A stretch of 64,000 nt of DNA. Origin: Nocardia pneumoniae NBRC 100136. Lineage in GTDB: Bacteria > Actinomycetota > Actinomycetes > Mycobacteriales > Mycobacteriaceae. A program made the position numbers and the translations under genes. Positions 34,406-42,860 of the stretch are shown piece by piece. The stretch is taken from assembly GCF_000308755.1 (NCBI RefSeq), contig NZ_BAGF01000150.1:46436-110435 (forward strand), given 5' to 3'. How positions within the stretch are numbered: position 1 is the stretch's first letter; each line of letters opens with the position of its first letter. Below the pieces are notes generated by a model. It had not been told where the DNA came from. It searched no databases and worked only from the letters and a program-made list of their open reading frames with translations.

Positions 34406-36808
34406 ATGACCACCGAGGCAGTCCGGGATTCGGCACCCGCAACCGGCACTGCCGGTGAACAGACCTATCCGTTCGTGCTCGCGCGACATGCCGGTGATGT
34501 GGTTCGGCTCGTGCTGGGGCTTGTGGCTCTTGGGGTTTCGGCCCTATTGGCCCGCCGTACCGAGGTTCCCCGGTTGGAGGTGGACCTGTTCCGGGTGATC
34601 AACGACCTGCCGTCCTGGGTCGCGCCGGTCGTGCTGGTGGTGATGCAGCTCGGCACCATCGGCGCTGTCGGCGTCGTCGCCGGTCTCGCGCTGGTCACCG
34701 GGCGCTTCGGGCTGGCCCGCGACGTCGCGGCGGCGGGCGTACTCGCCTACCTGCTGGCCATCGTGGTGAAATCTCTGGTGGGACGGGCACGCCCGGATGT
34801 ACTGCTGAACGAGCTGATTCTGCGGACCCATCAAGGCGGGCTCGGCTTCGTCTCCGGACACGCGGCAGTCGCCGCGGCGATGGCGGCGGCCGCCGCTCCA
34901 TGGTTGCCGCGTCCGTGGCGGCGAATCGCCTGGACGACCGCGGGGTTGGTAGCCGCGTCCCGGGTCTTCGTCGGGGCGCATCTGGTGCTCGATGTCGTCG
35001 GCGGCGCGGCTCTGGGCTGGACGATTGCCGCCGCGCTGCACCTGATCTGGGGTGCCCCGGTACATCGCGCCGAAGCTCCCGCGCTCCGCGCGGCGCTCGC
35101 GGCGGCCGGATGGACCCCGATCCAAGTGGAGCCCGCTGTGCTGGACGCACGGGGTTCGCGGCCGTTCCTGGTCACTGCGGATATCTCCGGACAGCGCACC
35201 GAGCTGTTCGTGAAAGTGATCGGGTACCACGAACGGAATTCCGATCTGTTGTTCAAGCTTTTTCGCCACCTCGTCTTTCGCGAAGTAGAAGACGAGTCTC
35301 CGTTCGGGACGCCGAAACAAGAGGCCGAGCACGAGGCGTTCATCGCCCTGCTGGCTCAGCGGGCTGGTGTGCGCACACCGACCGTGGTCTCGGTCGGTGT
35401 AGCCGACAACGGTGACGCCTGGCTCGCCGAAACGCGTATTCCGGGGCGTGATCTCGCTCGCTGGCCGGAACCCGTCTCGGACGAGGTGTTGTGCGAAGTC
35501 TGGACCCAGATCGCGCGGCTGCGGGTCGCTCGCATCGCGCATCGCGATCTGCGCCTGGCCAATATCCTGCTCGACGAGCACGCGACGCCATGGATCGTCG
35601 ACTTCGGTTTCGGCGAATCCGCCGCTTCCGACCACCGGCTCGACGCCGATGTCGCCGAGATGCTGGTGTCGATGAGCCTGAAGGTCGGCACCCAGCGTGC
35701 GGTAGCGACCGCGCACCGGATTCTCGGCCCCGAGGCGTTGAAAGGTGCTGCGCCGCTGCTGCAACCGCTCGCGTTGGCATCGGCGACCCGCAGCGCCGCC
35801 CGGCATCGCCGCGGCCTGCTCGCCGAGCTGCGCGCTATGGTCGGCGACGCCATCGACGCCGAACCCGCCCGTCCGGAGGTACTACTGAGGTTTCGGTGGC
35901 GCACACTGGGCTGGATCGCGGCCACCGTGTTCGCGACCTATGTGCTGCTGCCACAGATCGGTCAGCTCGGCCAACTGGTCACCACCTTGGACGACGCCCG
36001 GTGGCAGTGGCTCGCGGGCGCACTCGCGATGTCGGCGGCGACCTATGCGGCGGCGGCGCTGACGCTGATGGGCGCCAGCCCCCGCGCCCTGGCCTTCGGC
36101 CGCACCATGAATGTTCAGCTGGCGACCTCGTTCGCAAACCGGTTGGCGCCCTATGGCCTCGGCGGAACCGCCGTCAACGAACGCTACCTGGAGCGCTGCG
36201 GACTGCCGCGGACCACCGCGATCGCCGTCATCGCGCTGACGGTGACCTCGGGTGCGGTGCTGCATGTCCTCGAACTGGCGGGTGTCGGAGTGTGGCTCGG
36301 CAGCTCTCGGTTGTTGCTGTCCTCGGCACTGCCCAGCCGCTGGAGTCTGCTCATCGGATTCGTCGCCGTGATGACCGCGCTCGGCATCGCCATCGCCGTA
36401 CTGCTGCGCCGCCCGGACTGGCTCACCGAGGTCCGCGACACCGCCCGCTCGATGACAGATATCCTCCGCACGCCGAAACGCGCGGCGCTGTTGCTCGGCG
36501 GCCAAGTGGGCGCCAACATCGCCTACATCGCGGCGCTGGGCTTTTCGGTACACGCCTTCGGAGCGACTGCATCAGCGGCCCTGGTCGCCGCGGTATTCCT
36601 CGGCGGCCAAGCTCTCGGGGCGGCGAGCCCGACCCCCGCGGGTCTGGGCGTCGTCGAGGCATCCCTGGTTGCGGGGCTCATGGTCGGCGGCGTACCCAGC
36701 ACACCCGCCGTCGCAGGGGTGCTCGCCTACCGGCTGGCGACGTTCTGGCTTCCCGCCGCCGTCGGCTTCTTCTCCTTCCGCGCCCTCCAGCGTCATCACA
36801 TCCTGTGA
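34406..36808 (+). CDS. Three-domain membrane protein: PAP2 phosphatase, kinase-like domain, LPG-synthase-type flippase domain
   Basis: An 800-residue protein. Residues about 30-215 are a PAP2 domain (KSLVGRARPD, FVSGHAAVAAA, SRVFVGAHLVLDVVGG). About 225-470 is a protein-kinase-like/aminoglycoside-phosphotransferase-like fold with the catalytic loop HRDLRLANILLD near 380 and VDFGF near 398. About 500-800 is a multi-helix UPF0104/lysylphosphatidylglycerol-synthase-type domain (RLAPYGLGGTAVNERYLER, PTPAGLGVVEA). All key residues look intact. It probably handles a membrane lipid: dephosphorylation, regulated or coupled phosphorylation, and transport or flipping. This is inference. ATG 34406 follows AAAGAAGAGGG. 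Confidence 0.85.
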   Translation: MTTEAVRDSAPATGTAGEQTYPFVLARHAGDVVRLVLGLVALGVSALLARRTEVPRLEVDLFRVINDLPSWVAPVVLVVMQLGTIGAVGVVAGLALVTGRFGLARDVAAAGVLAYLLAIVVKSLVGRARPDVLLNELILRTHQGGLGFVSGHAAVAAAMAAAAAPWLPRPWRRIAWTTAGLVAASRVFVGAHLVLDVVGGAALGWTIAAALHLIWGAPVHRAEAPALRAALAAAGWTPIQVEPAVLDARGSRPFLVTADISGQRTELFVKVIGYHERNSDLLFKLFRHLVFREVEDESPFGTPKQEAEHEAFIALLAQRAGVRTPTVVSVGVADNGDAWLAETRIPGRDLARWPEPVSDEVLCEVWTQIARLRVARIAHRDLRLANILLDEHATPWIVDFGFGESAASDHRLDADVAEMLVSMSLKVGTQRAVATAHRILGPEALKGAAPLLQPLALASATRSAARHRRGLLAELRAMVGDAIDAEPARPEVLLRFRWRTLGWIAATVFATYVLLPQIGQLGQLVTTLDDARWQWLAGALAMSAATYAAAALTLMGASPRALAFGRTMNVQLATSFANRLAPYGLGGTAVNERYLERCGLPRTTAIAVIALTVTSGAVLHVLELAGVGVWLGSSRLLLSSALPSRWSLLIGFVAVMTALGIAIAVLLRRPDWLTEVRDTARSMTDILRTPKRAALLLGGQVGANIAYIAALGFSVHAFGATASAALVAAVFLGGQALGAASPTPAGLGVVEASLVAGLMVGGVPSTPAVAGVLAYRLATFWLPAAVGFFSFRALQRHHIL

Positions 36809-36898
36809 CGTCGGTATACCGCGCGGCATCACGTTGCTCGACACCATCGGCGTTATCAGGCAACGGGTTGCGTCGAACGACTGGACGAACACACCCGG

Positions 36899-37531
36899 TT
36901 ACCACTCCTGCCCGAGCGGGCGACCGACTTGACGCCATTCCCGATCCCAGGACGCGGCGCGGCGGGCATCGAGCATCCTGCCGACACCCCAGGCCAGCAG
37001 CAGTGCGCCTCCCCATGCTCCGGCGAGCAGGGCAAGACCGGCGCTGACCCCCTCGCCGACCGCGGCATCGGAACGCTTCGGCGCCGTGGTCGGCTGACCG
37101 TCCGGTCCGAGCCAGATCGGCACCTCCGCGCCGAGCGCCGATCCGCTCGGAACCTCGACGACCGCGGCTCCGGATTTCCCGTCGTGATTCCACCGGACCG
37201 CCGCTTCGTATCGCTCAGTGGTCAGCCCGTGCTGGCGGGTGGCGATCACCGTCCGTTCCGGCTTCGCCGTGACCGTCGCCATCGCCTCTGCCTTGGCCGC
37301 GTTCTCGACGCGGATGCGGGCGATGGCGTCCGTGTAAGCCGCGGTACCCGCCGCTCCCGCGAGCGGCACCGCGAGCAGCGCCACCGCGATCGCGAACATC
37401 CCGGCCAGCGCCTGGATCCGATCCGACGCACGGATCAGCGGGTTGGTGTGCCACGGACACAGACGCCACAATCGGACGGGCAATAATGGAAATTCGGACA
37501 CCTTGATCACCCTCTTCCGGACGGCGCCCAC
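36899..37531 (-). CDS. Rv1733c-like membrane protein
   Basis: A 210-residue protein, the same length as Rv1733c, a strongly induced DosR-regulon membrane antigen. Two membrane helices (about 43-62 and 165-185) flank an extracytoplasmic loop of about 100 residues. The signature RLWRLCPWHTNPLIRASDRIQA precedes the first helix, and GAEVPIWLGPDGQ lies in the loop. The function is unknown. The start is either the GTG at 37531 or a GTG 11 codons later. It is convergent with the three-domain membrane protein gene. Confidence 0.85.
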   Translation of the reverse strand: MGAVRKRVIKVSEFPLLPVRLWRLCPWHTNPLIRASDRIQALAGMFAIAVALLAVPLAGAAGTAAYTDAIARIRVENAAKAEAMATVTAKPERTVIATRQHGLTTERYEAAVRWNHDGKSGAAVVEVPSGSALGAEVPIWLGPDGQPTTAPKRSDAAVGEGVSAGLALLAGAWGGALLLAWGVGRMLDARRAASWDREWRQVGRPLGQEW

Positions 37532-37595
37532 TCTTCGGCTCGAAGTGCGTTCGATTCGTTGTGTCGAGAATCCCGTGTGCGCGAGTCGAGCAGCA

Positions 37596-37609
37596 GAGAC
37601 AAAGGTCTC
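37596..37609. promoter_or_regulatory. Predicted DevR box upstream of the Rv1733c-like gene
   Basis: GAGAC-AAAG-GTCTC, a perfect 5-4-5 inverted repeat and eight of ten core positions, 65 bp before the start at 37531. Confidence 0.5.
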
Positions 37610-37942
37610 CTGCCGACGAGCCGACCGGCCCCCGTTCGGTCGGCCGAACCGCCTCTGAACAGCTGAGCCTGTCGACGATTTCGGAGCTCACGCTCGGCAT
37701 GCCCTCGACCGGCGGCTCGCTGACGGGAGCCTCGCCCCCATCGAGAGGGCCGCTCGCACCCGAGACGCTTCCCATTCAGCGATGCGGTGTCCGGTCACAG
37801 CTACCGCATCGAGCCGCGGGCAATGGTCCTGCTCCTACCTCCCGGCGATCTGTCTCCCAAAACCGCAGGCCGACAACGGCGTCGGCGTACGCAGACGGGC
37901 CTGCTATCGGATGCGCCGCAGTGGTCCATTGCGGGGGGCGAC

Positions 37943-37956
37943 AGGACTTTCGACCC
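37943..37956 (+). promoter_or_regulatory. Predicted DevR box upstream of hpf
   Basis: AGGAC-TTTC-GACCC matches eight of ten core positions and lies 38 bp before the hpf start, overlapping the expected -35 region. Confidence 0.5.
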
Positions 37957-37993
37957 TCTCGGCACCGTCGCGGGCGGTGCGAGAGTCGATCGC

Positions 37994-38818
37994 ATGAGTA
38001 AAGGCACCGCGACGGATCCGACACTGCGGATGACGGATTCGGCACTACAGATATCGATCGGGCACCATGTCTCCGCCGCGGCGGCCGACTATGTGCGGCA
38101 GAAGGTCGGCCCCGCTTTGGATCACGCGTCAGAGCCGCTGCTCGGGGCGCGGGTCCGGGTCACGGGGCACGCCGACCCGGCGGTGGCTCGGCCTGTCGTC
38201 GCGCAGGCGAACGTGAACGTGAACGGCCGTGCGGTGCGGGTCCAAGTCGCCGCCGCGACCACCAGGGAGGCGATCGACCTGCTCGCCGCCCGGTTGAAGA
38301 CGCGCCTGGAGCGGTTGGCGCGGCACTGGCAAGCGGTGCGCGGTGGACGGCCCGGTCTGCGTCCACAGCACTGGCGCCACGGCGACGGCGCGCGTGCCTC
38401 GTTACCTCACGCTCTCGAAGCGGCCGAGCAGCGGCGGATCGTCCGGCGCAAATCGTATGGGCTCGTAGGCGAAACGTGCGACGAGGCGGTCTTCGACATG
38501 GAGACCATGGACTACGACTTCCACCTGTTCACCGAATCCGGCACCGACGTCGACAGTGTGCTCTATCGTGTCGGCGACACCGGTTACCGTCTCGCGCAAG
38601 TGGGTCCGCGCCCCGAAGCCGTCACCCGCGGCGCCGTGTCATTCACCATGAGCCCGACCCCGGCGCCGGTACTGGATGTCCAGGACGCCATCACGCGGCT
38701 CGAGCTGACCGGCCTGCCGTTCGTCTTCTTCCATGACAAGGCGTCGAAACGGGGCAGCGTGCTCTACCACCGCTACGACGGCGACTACGGCCTGATCACA
38801 CCGCCGACGCGGCGGTAG
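37994..38818 (+). CDS. hpf: Ribosome hibernation promoting factor (Rv0079-like)
   Basis: A 274-residue long-form HPF-type protein, almost the same length as Rv0079 (a DosR-regulon protein reported to act as a dormancy-associated translation inhibitor). The N-terminal S30AE-like domain (about 12-115) is followed by a short linker, a dimerisation-type C-terminal domain with YGLVGETCDEAVFDMETMDYDFHLF-like features (KSYGLVGE, MDYDFHLF) and a second copy of the FxMSPTPAPVLDVQDAI segment near 215-235. It would bind stalled ribosomes. A broken second copy is at 60.7-61.2 kb. ATG 37994 is chosen by domain start and the box position. Confidence 0.88.
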   Translation: MSKGTATDPTLRMTDSALQISIGHHVSAAAADYVRQKVGPALDHASEPLLGARVRVTGHADPAVARPVVAQANVNVNGRAVRVQVAAATTREAIDLLAARLKTRLERLARHWQAVRGGRPGLRPQHWRHGDGARASLPHALEAAEQRRIVRRKSYGLVGETCDEAVFDMETMDYDFHLFTESGTDVDSVLYRVGDTGYRLAQVGPRPEAVTRGAVSFTMSPTPAPVLDVQDAITRLELTGLPFVFFHDKASKRGSVLYHRYDGDYGLITPPTRR

Positions 38819-38843
38819 CAGTTCGATCCTCGAAGGAACCATC

Positions 38844-39047
38844 ATGAATATCCGTCACGCACCGCTGTATGTGCTCGCGCTGGCCGTCCTGGTCACCGCA
38901 CTGGTCTTGACCGGCCTGCCAGCTGTCACCCTCCTGCTGCTCCAGGTCGTCCTGGCCTGCCCGCTCCTGTTGCTGGTCCTGATCGGCGGCGACAGCGGAC
39001 ACCGAGCCGAAGAGTGCGTCCCCCGCCCCGATGCACAAGGCCGCTGA
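38844..39047 (+). CDS. Small hydrophobic membrane protein
   Basis: A 67-residue protein 25 bp after hpf, with ribosome site AAGGAACC. It is a single long hydrophobic stretch (about 7-49, enough for two helices) rich in Leu and Val, with a short polar tail. No family is recognised; codon use and spacing suggest it is a real gene in the hpf unit. Confidence 0.6.
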   Translation: MNIRHAPLYVLALAVLVTALVLTGLPAVTLLLLQVVLACPLLLLVLIGGDSGHRAEECVPRPDAQGR

Positions 39048-39231
39048 CACGCAGCAACCAGCCCGCCGCATGCACCGCTGTAGCAACCGGCCCGGACGGG
39101 CGCCGATTCGGCGAGAAGATTCGGGCAATCCGACATGACGGATGTGCGCTACTTGGCGCATGACGCCGCGGGCGGTAGCCGACGGCGGGTTTGGTGCGGC
39201 GGGTAATCGAGGTCCGCCGCCTGCTCATCGA

Positions 39232-39245
39232 GGGACTTTCGTCTC
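39232..39245 (+). promoter_or_regulatory. Predicted DevR box upstream of USP 3
   Basis: GGGAC-TTTC-GTCTC matches nine of ten core positions and lies 44 bp before the start at 39289. Confidence 0.6.
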
Positions 39246-39288
39246 TGCCACGCATGAGACGCGGCAGAGATGCTCGATGGAGAATCCG

Positions 39289-40218
39289 ATGACAACGAAA
39301 GGCAAAGCCATGGCCGATTCGACTGCCTCGCAGTCCGTCCCGCAGATGATCGCTGCTGTCGACGGGTCGGCGATCTCCTATCACGCGGTGGCCTGGGCAG
39401 CGGTCGAGGCTGTCCTGCACCGCAGGCAACTGCACATTCTCACCTCGATGGCGCTGCCCGGCGGTTTCGGTCCCGGCATGACCCTGAGCGACGCGGACAT
39501 CGAGTGGATGCGTCGCGATGGCGAACGGATCGTCACCGAAGCCAGCCGGATCGCGCGGGAGGCCGTGCCCGGTGAGGAACTCGTGCTCACCACCGAGGTG
39601 TCCTTCGACTTCCTCATTCCCACGCTGATCGACCGTTCGCGCCAGTTGACGATGCTGGTGGTCGGCAGCCGGGGCATCGGTGCGTTCCGGCGCGGGATGC
39701 TCGGCTCGGTCAGCACGGCGGTGACGCGGCACGCGCATTGCCCGGTCGCGGTCATCCACGACGTCACCGGGATCGACCCGGAATGGGCGGACAAGCCGGT
39801 TGTGGTCGGTGTCGACGGCAGCGCCAACAGCGTCCCCGCCATCGAGCTGGCTTTCGAGGAGGCGGCGCTGCGTAAGGTCGGGTTGAGCGCGGTGCATACC
39901 TGGAGCGATGTCACCGGACTCGATTTCCCGGTACCGGGCTGGGATGCGGCGCTGGAGTCGGAGGAGGCATTGCTCGCCGAACAGCTGGCCGGCTATGGCG
40001 AGCGCTACCCGGATGTTCCGGTCCGGCGGATCGTCAAGGTCGACCGACCGGCTCGCGCGCTGCTCGACGAATCCGAGAACGCGCAGCTGCTGGTGGTCGG
40101 CAGCCACGGCCGCGGCGGGTTCGCCAGCATGCTGCTCGGCTCGACCAGCAACACGCTGCTGCATTCGGCGCAGTGCCCGATGATCGTCGTGCGAGACCAC
40201 GAACGTCCTCCGGCATGA
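39289..40218 (+). CDS. Tandem universal stress protein (USP) 3
   Basis: A 309-residue two-domain USP with ATP motifs VVGSRGIGAFRRGMLGS and VVGSHGRGGFASMLLGS. It is the close paralogue of USP 1 (27.8-28.7 kb), sharing DGSAISYHAVAWAAVEA and LDESENAQLLVVGSHG. The start ATG 39289 has GGAG seven bases upstream; ATGs at 39277 and 39310 are alternatives. Confidence 0.92.
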   Translation: MTTKGKAMADSTASQSVPQMIAAVDGSAISYHAVAWAAVEAVLHRRQLHILTSMALPGGFGPGMTLSDADIEWMRRDGERIVTEASRIAREAVPGEELVLTTEVSFDFLIPTLIDRSRQLTMLVVGSRGIGAFRRGMLGSVSTAVTRHAHCPVAVIHDVTGIDPEWADKPVVVGVDGSANSVPAIELAFEEAALRKVGLSAVHTWSDVTGLDFPVPGWDAALESEEALLAEQLAGYGERYPDVPVRRIVKVDRPARALLDESENAQLLVVGSHGRGGFASMLLGSTSNTLLHSAQCPMIVVRDHERPPA

Positions 40219-40350
40219 CGTCGCTCCGCATGTGACGCGCCCGCGCGCCGAGCCACCACGTCCACGTGGTGGGAGCAGTCCGGTGGCCGGAGACCGATCG
40301 GCGTCCTGATCCGCCGGGTCCGCCAAGGGGTCGCTGGACCCCCGACTTGT

Positions 40351-40364
40351 GGGCCATTGGGCCC
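40351..40364. promoter_or_regulatory. Predicted DevR box upstream of Acg-type nitroreductase 1
   Basis: GGGCC-ATTG-GGCCC is a perfect 5-4-5 inverted repeat, nine of ten positions of GGGAC-N4-GGCCC, 69 bp before the ATG. Confidence 0.55.
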
Positions 40365-40432
40365 TTCGTCGGCACTGCCAGCGAATGCGACGCTGGCGAT
40401 AAGACACCGTCGTCGAGAACGAGGTAGGAGCA

Positions 40433-41404
40433 ATGGCCAAAAGGCACCCCGATGCCGACAGCGTGCGGGCCGCGTTGGCGCTGGCCGTGCGCGCGCCGTC
40501 GGTGCACAACACCCAGCCGTGGCAGTGGCGCGTCGGTGACACCACCGTGCACCTGTACGCCGACGACAGCCGTCGGCTGGCGCACGCGGACCCGGATCGC
40601 CGCGATCTGCTGATCAGTTGCGGCGCGGCGCTGCATCACTTCCGGGTGGCGGCGCGGTCGTTCGGGTGGGACACCGTGGTGCACAGGTTCCCGAATCCGG
40701 CCGAGCCGCAGCATCTCGCGGCGATCGAGTTCTCCGCGACCACCCCGACCGCCGACGTCGTCGCGGCGGCGCGCGCCATCAGCCAGCGCCGCACCGATCG
40801 GCGGCGGGTCACCTCGTGGGAGATTCCCGAGGCGCTGCTCGCCGAGGTCATCGCTGCCGGCACTGCCGAGGGGGCGCTGATCAGCGAAATCCCCGGTGGC
40901 CCTACCCGGATCCGGCTCGTGCGGGCCTTCCAGGACGCCGCGCGGCAGCATCACGCCGACCCTGCGTATCAGGCCGAGCTGGCCGCTTGGAGCGGACGCC
41001 ATGCCGCCGAAGAAGGCGTACCCGCCCGCAGCACGGTCACCGCCGCCGATCCGTTGACCCGCGAATTCCGCAATCCCTCCCTGACCGAGGCGGTGCTGCA
41101 CGACCTCGACGTTCGTGGCGGCCTCTTGCTGGTACACACCACCTCCGACGACCCGCTATCGCGGCTGCGCGCCGGGGAGGCGACCAGTGCGGTTCTGTTG
41201 GCCGCCACCGAGATCGGGTTGGCGACCTGCCCGTTGACCGAGCCGCTGGAGTTGCCGAGCACTCGCGATCTCATCCGAGACGATCTGCTCTCCGGCACTG
41301 GTTTTCCGCAGCTCATAGTCAGAATCGGCTGGGCGGCCACCAGCGCCGCGCAAGTTCCGCTGACCCCGCGTCGCGCGCTGGAGGACGTGGTGCGCCCCTT
41401 GTGA
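40433..41404 (+). CDS. Acg-type FMN-binding nitroreductase-like protein 1
   Basis: A 323-residue protein of the Acg/Rv2032-Rv3131 family, a dormancy-linked branch of the nitroreductase superfamily. It shows RAPSVHNTQPWQWRV near 20-34, LISCGAALHH near 60-69, QRRTDRRRV near 118-126 and RLRAGEATSAVLLAATEIGLATCPLTEPLE near 245-275, the two nitroreductase-like halves being fused. Acg-family members bind FMN but lack the usual reductase activity; a flavin-storage role has been proposed. Ribosome site AGGAG just upstream. Confidence 0.9.
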   Translation: MAKRHPDADSVRAALALAVRAPSVHNTQPWQWRVGDTTVHLYADDSRRLAHADPDRRDLLISCGAALHHFRVAARSFGWDTVVHRFPNPAEPQHLAAIEFSATTPTADVVAAARAISQRRTDRRRVTSWEIPEALLAEVIAAGTAEGALISEIPGGPTRIRLVRAFQDAARQHHADPAYQAELAAWSGRHAAEEGVPARSTVTAADPLTREFRNPSLTEAVLHDLDVRGGLLLVHTTSDDPLSRLRAGEATSAVLLAATEIGLATCPLTEPLELPSTRDLIRDDLLSGTGFPQLIVRIGWAATSAAQVPLTPRRALEDVVRPL

Positions 41405-41594
41405 CATTGCGTCCAACGGGTCGCAGTTCCGCTGCTGCCGTCCCTCGGGGCTGTGCGACGCCACAGTCGCCGATCCGACCGTGGCGGCCTGCCTGGTGCC
41501 GCAAGGACCCGCGCGGTGGCCGGTCTGCTACCGATCACTGGACTGTGGCGCTGTCGTCTGCGCGCTGCCCGGCAACCGGAAGCAGGTTCCCCGT

Positions 41595-42071
41595 TCAGCC
41601 GACCGGCTCGGGTTCGATCCGGAATACCGGGTAATCCGAGGCGATCCGCTCATAGTCGGCGAGCGGGGCGTTCGGGCCGACCGGGATGTGCGGGCGGGCT
41701 CCGGGTGCCACGCGCACGTACTGGCGCAGAATCGCCGCCCGCTGGCCTGGCGCGACTTCTGTCAGGTAGACCTTCTCACTGTCGCCGTGGCGCAGCAGGG
41801 CGTGGCCATCGGCGGCGGCCACGTTGCGCACCCAGTTCGTGTTCTTCCCCAGCATCGACACCACGTAGCGTGCGCCGCCGAGCTCCGTGAGCACCACCGG
41901 GAACCAGATCACACGCCCGCTGCGCCGCCCGCGGATCCCCAGCGCGGCGACCAACCGCGGCGCGATGCCCGCCGCGAAAAGCCATGCCGAAAACCGATTT
42001 TGAATCCGGGCGAACGGATTCGGTCGACCGCTGCGATACAACCAGCGCAAGTAGTTGTCGTATGCCCGCAT
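41595..42071 (-). CDS. Deazaflavin(F420)-type nitroreductase family protein (DUF385)
   Basis: A 158-residue split-barrel protein: RSGRPNPFARIQNRF, RGRRSGRVIWFPVVL, then GKNTNWVRNVAAADGHALL, typical of the deazaflavin-dependent nitroreductase family of actinobacteria. F420 or a fatty-acid ligand may be bound; the activity is unknown. ATG 42071 begins the family match. The same frame continues upstream into an SDR relic, so a longer start should not be used. Confidence 0.87.
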   Translation of the reverse strand: MRAYDNYLRWLYRSGRPNPFARIQNRFSAWLFAAGIAPRLVAALGIRGRRSGRVIWFPVVLTELGGARYVVSMLGKNTNWVRNVAAADGHALLRHGDSEKVYLTEVAPGQRAAILRQYVRVAPGARPHIPVGPNAPLADYERIASDYPVFRIEPEPVG

Positions 42072-42200
42072 TATGCACTCCTCGAAGAACGGTGTAGTCC
42101 TGGCACACTCGATTTCACGGATTTCTCCGGTGGCCGGGTAGGGCATCGGGCACTTCAGGTTGCCGACTCTCGCCCGCATGAAAGTGACGAAAGCCCCCGT

Positions 42201-42281
42201 GGAAGAGCGGACAGGTGGTGTGGCCGCGGCGACGGATTCGTCCATCTCCGCGGTCATCGGCGCGTGGATCGGACCCGGGAC
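42201..42281 (-). pseudogene. SDR gene relic
   Basis: In frame on the minus strand, VPGPIHAPMTAEMDESVAAA closely matches the substrate-loop segment of the intact SDR at 28.8-29.6 kb (HPGPIHTPMTEQMDESVAAA). Nothing else of an SDR is recognisable on either side. It is a leftover of a second SDR copy, or of a transferred fragment. Confidence 0.75.
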
Positions 42282-42375
42282 CAAGCCCAGCACCGATGCC
42301 GCGCCCTCGACGGTCACCCGGAGGGCCGGAAGCCAATGACCGCGGCCCGTCCGGCGGATGTATTTCCTGTTTGCT

Positions 42376-42386
42376 AAACTCTGCAA
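42376..42386 (-). promoter_or_regulatory. Candidate operator motif in the arsR promoter
   Basis: The 11-bp motif TTGCAGAGTTT occurs on the minus strand here, 50 bp upstream of the ArsR-type gene, and again on the plus strand at 42809-42819 before pckG. The local A/T richness (CTGTTTGCTAAACTCTGCAA) stands out from the neighbourhood. Confidence 0.6.
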
Positions 42387-42435
42387 TCAGCGAGGTGTTG
42401 CCGGTGTCGACGGTCAGCGGAAGGAGCGGGCACTG

Positions 42436-42768
42436 ATGCCTGGACTGCGGAGGCCGCTCTATCAAATGAAGGCCGATTTCTTCAAGACACTCGGTCATCC
42501 CGTGCGGATCCGCGTGCTCGAGCTGCTCAGCGAGCGCGAGCACGCGGTGTCGGAGTTGCTGAACGAGATCGAGGTCGAGGCGGCGAATCTGTCGCAGCAA
42601 CTGGCCATCCTCCGCCGCGCCGGTCTGGTCACCGCCCGGCGGGAGGGACTGTCGGTGACCTATGCGCTCACCTCGCCGCAGGTCGCCCAACTCCTCGCCA
42701 CGGCGCGCGCCATCCTCACCGGGGTGGTTGCCGGACAGGCCGAAGCATTGGAGCAGCAAACCGGATAG
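42436..42768 (+). CDS. ArsR-family transcriptional regulator
   Basis: A 110-residue winged-helix regulator: KADFFKTLGHPVRIRVLELL, then SELLNEIEVEAANLSQQLAILRRAGLV with the recognition helix, and a short C-terminal dimer helix. It has no Cys and no evident metal site, so it is not a classical metal sensor. ATG 42436 follows GGAAGGAGC. It lies just before pckG in the same orientation, and the two genes share an upstream motif, which suggests that it controls itself and PEP carboxykinase, perhaps by metabolite or redox state. Confidence 0.88.
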   Translation: MPGLRRPLYQMKADFFKTLGHPVRIRVLELLSEREHAVSELLNEIEVEAANLSQQLAILRRAGLVTARREGLSVTYALTSPQVAQLLATARAILTGVVAGQAEALEQQTG

Positions 42769-42808
42769 ACCTCACGCTCCACCAGGTATGCCGAGAGCCG
42801 CACATAAG

Positions 42809-42838
42809 TTGCAGAGTTTCTAAACTAACTAGCTAGTT
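42809..42838. promoter_or_regulatory. pckG promoter: shared motif plus 12-bp palindrome
   Basis: TTGCAGAGTTT (42809-42819) repeats the arsR promoter motif in opposite orientation. Immediately after it, AACTAGCTAGTT (42827-42838) is a perfect 12-bp palindrome ending 22 bp before the GTG at 42861. Both fit operator function for a dimeric repressor. Confidence 0.6.
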
Positions 42839-42860
42839 GTTTGTGAAGGAGAGACTGGTC

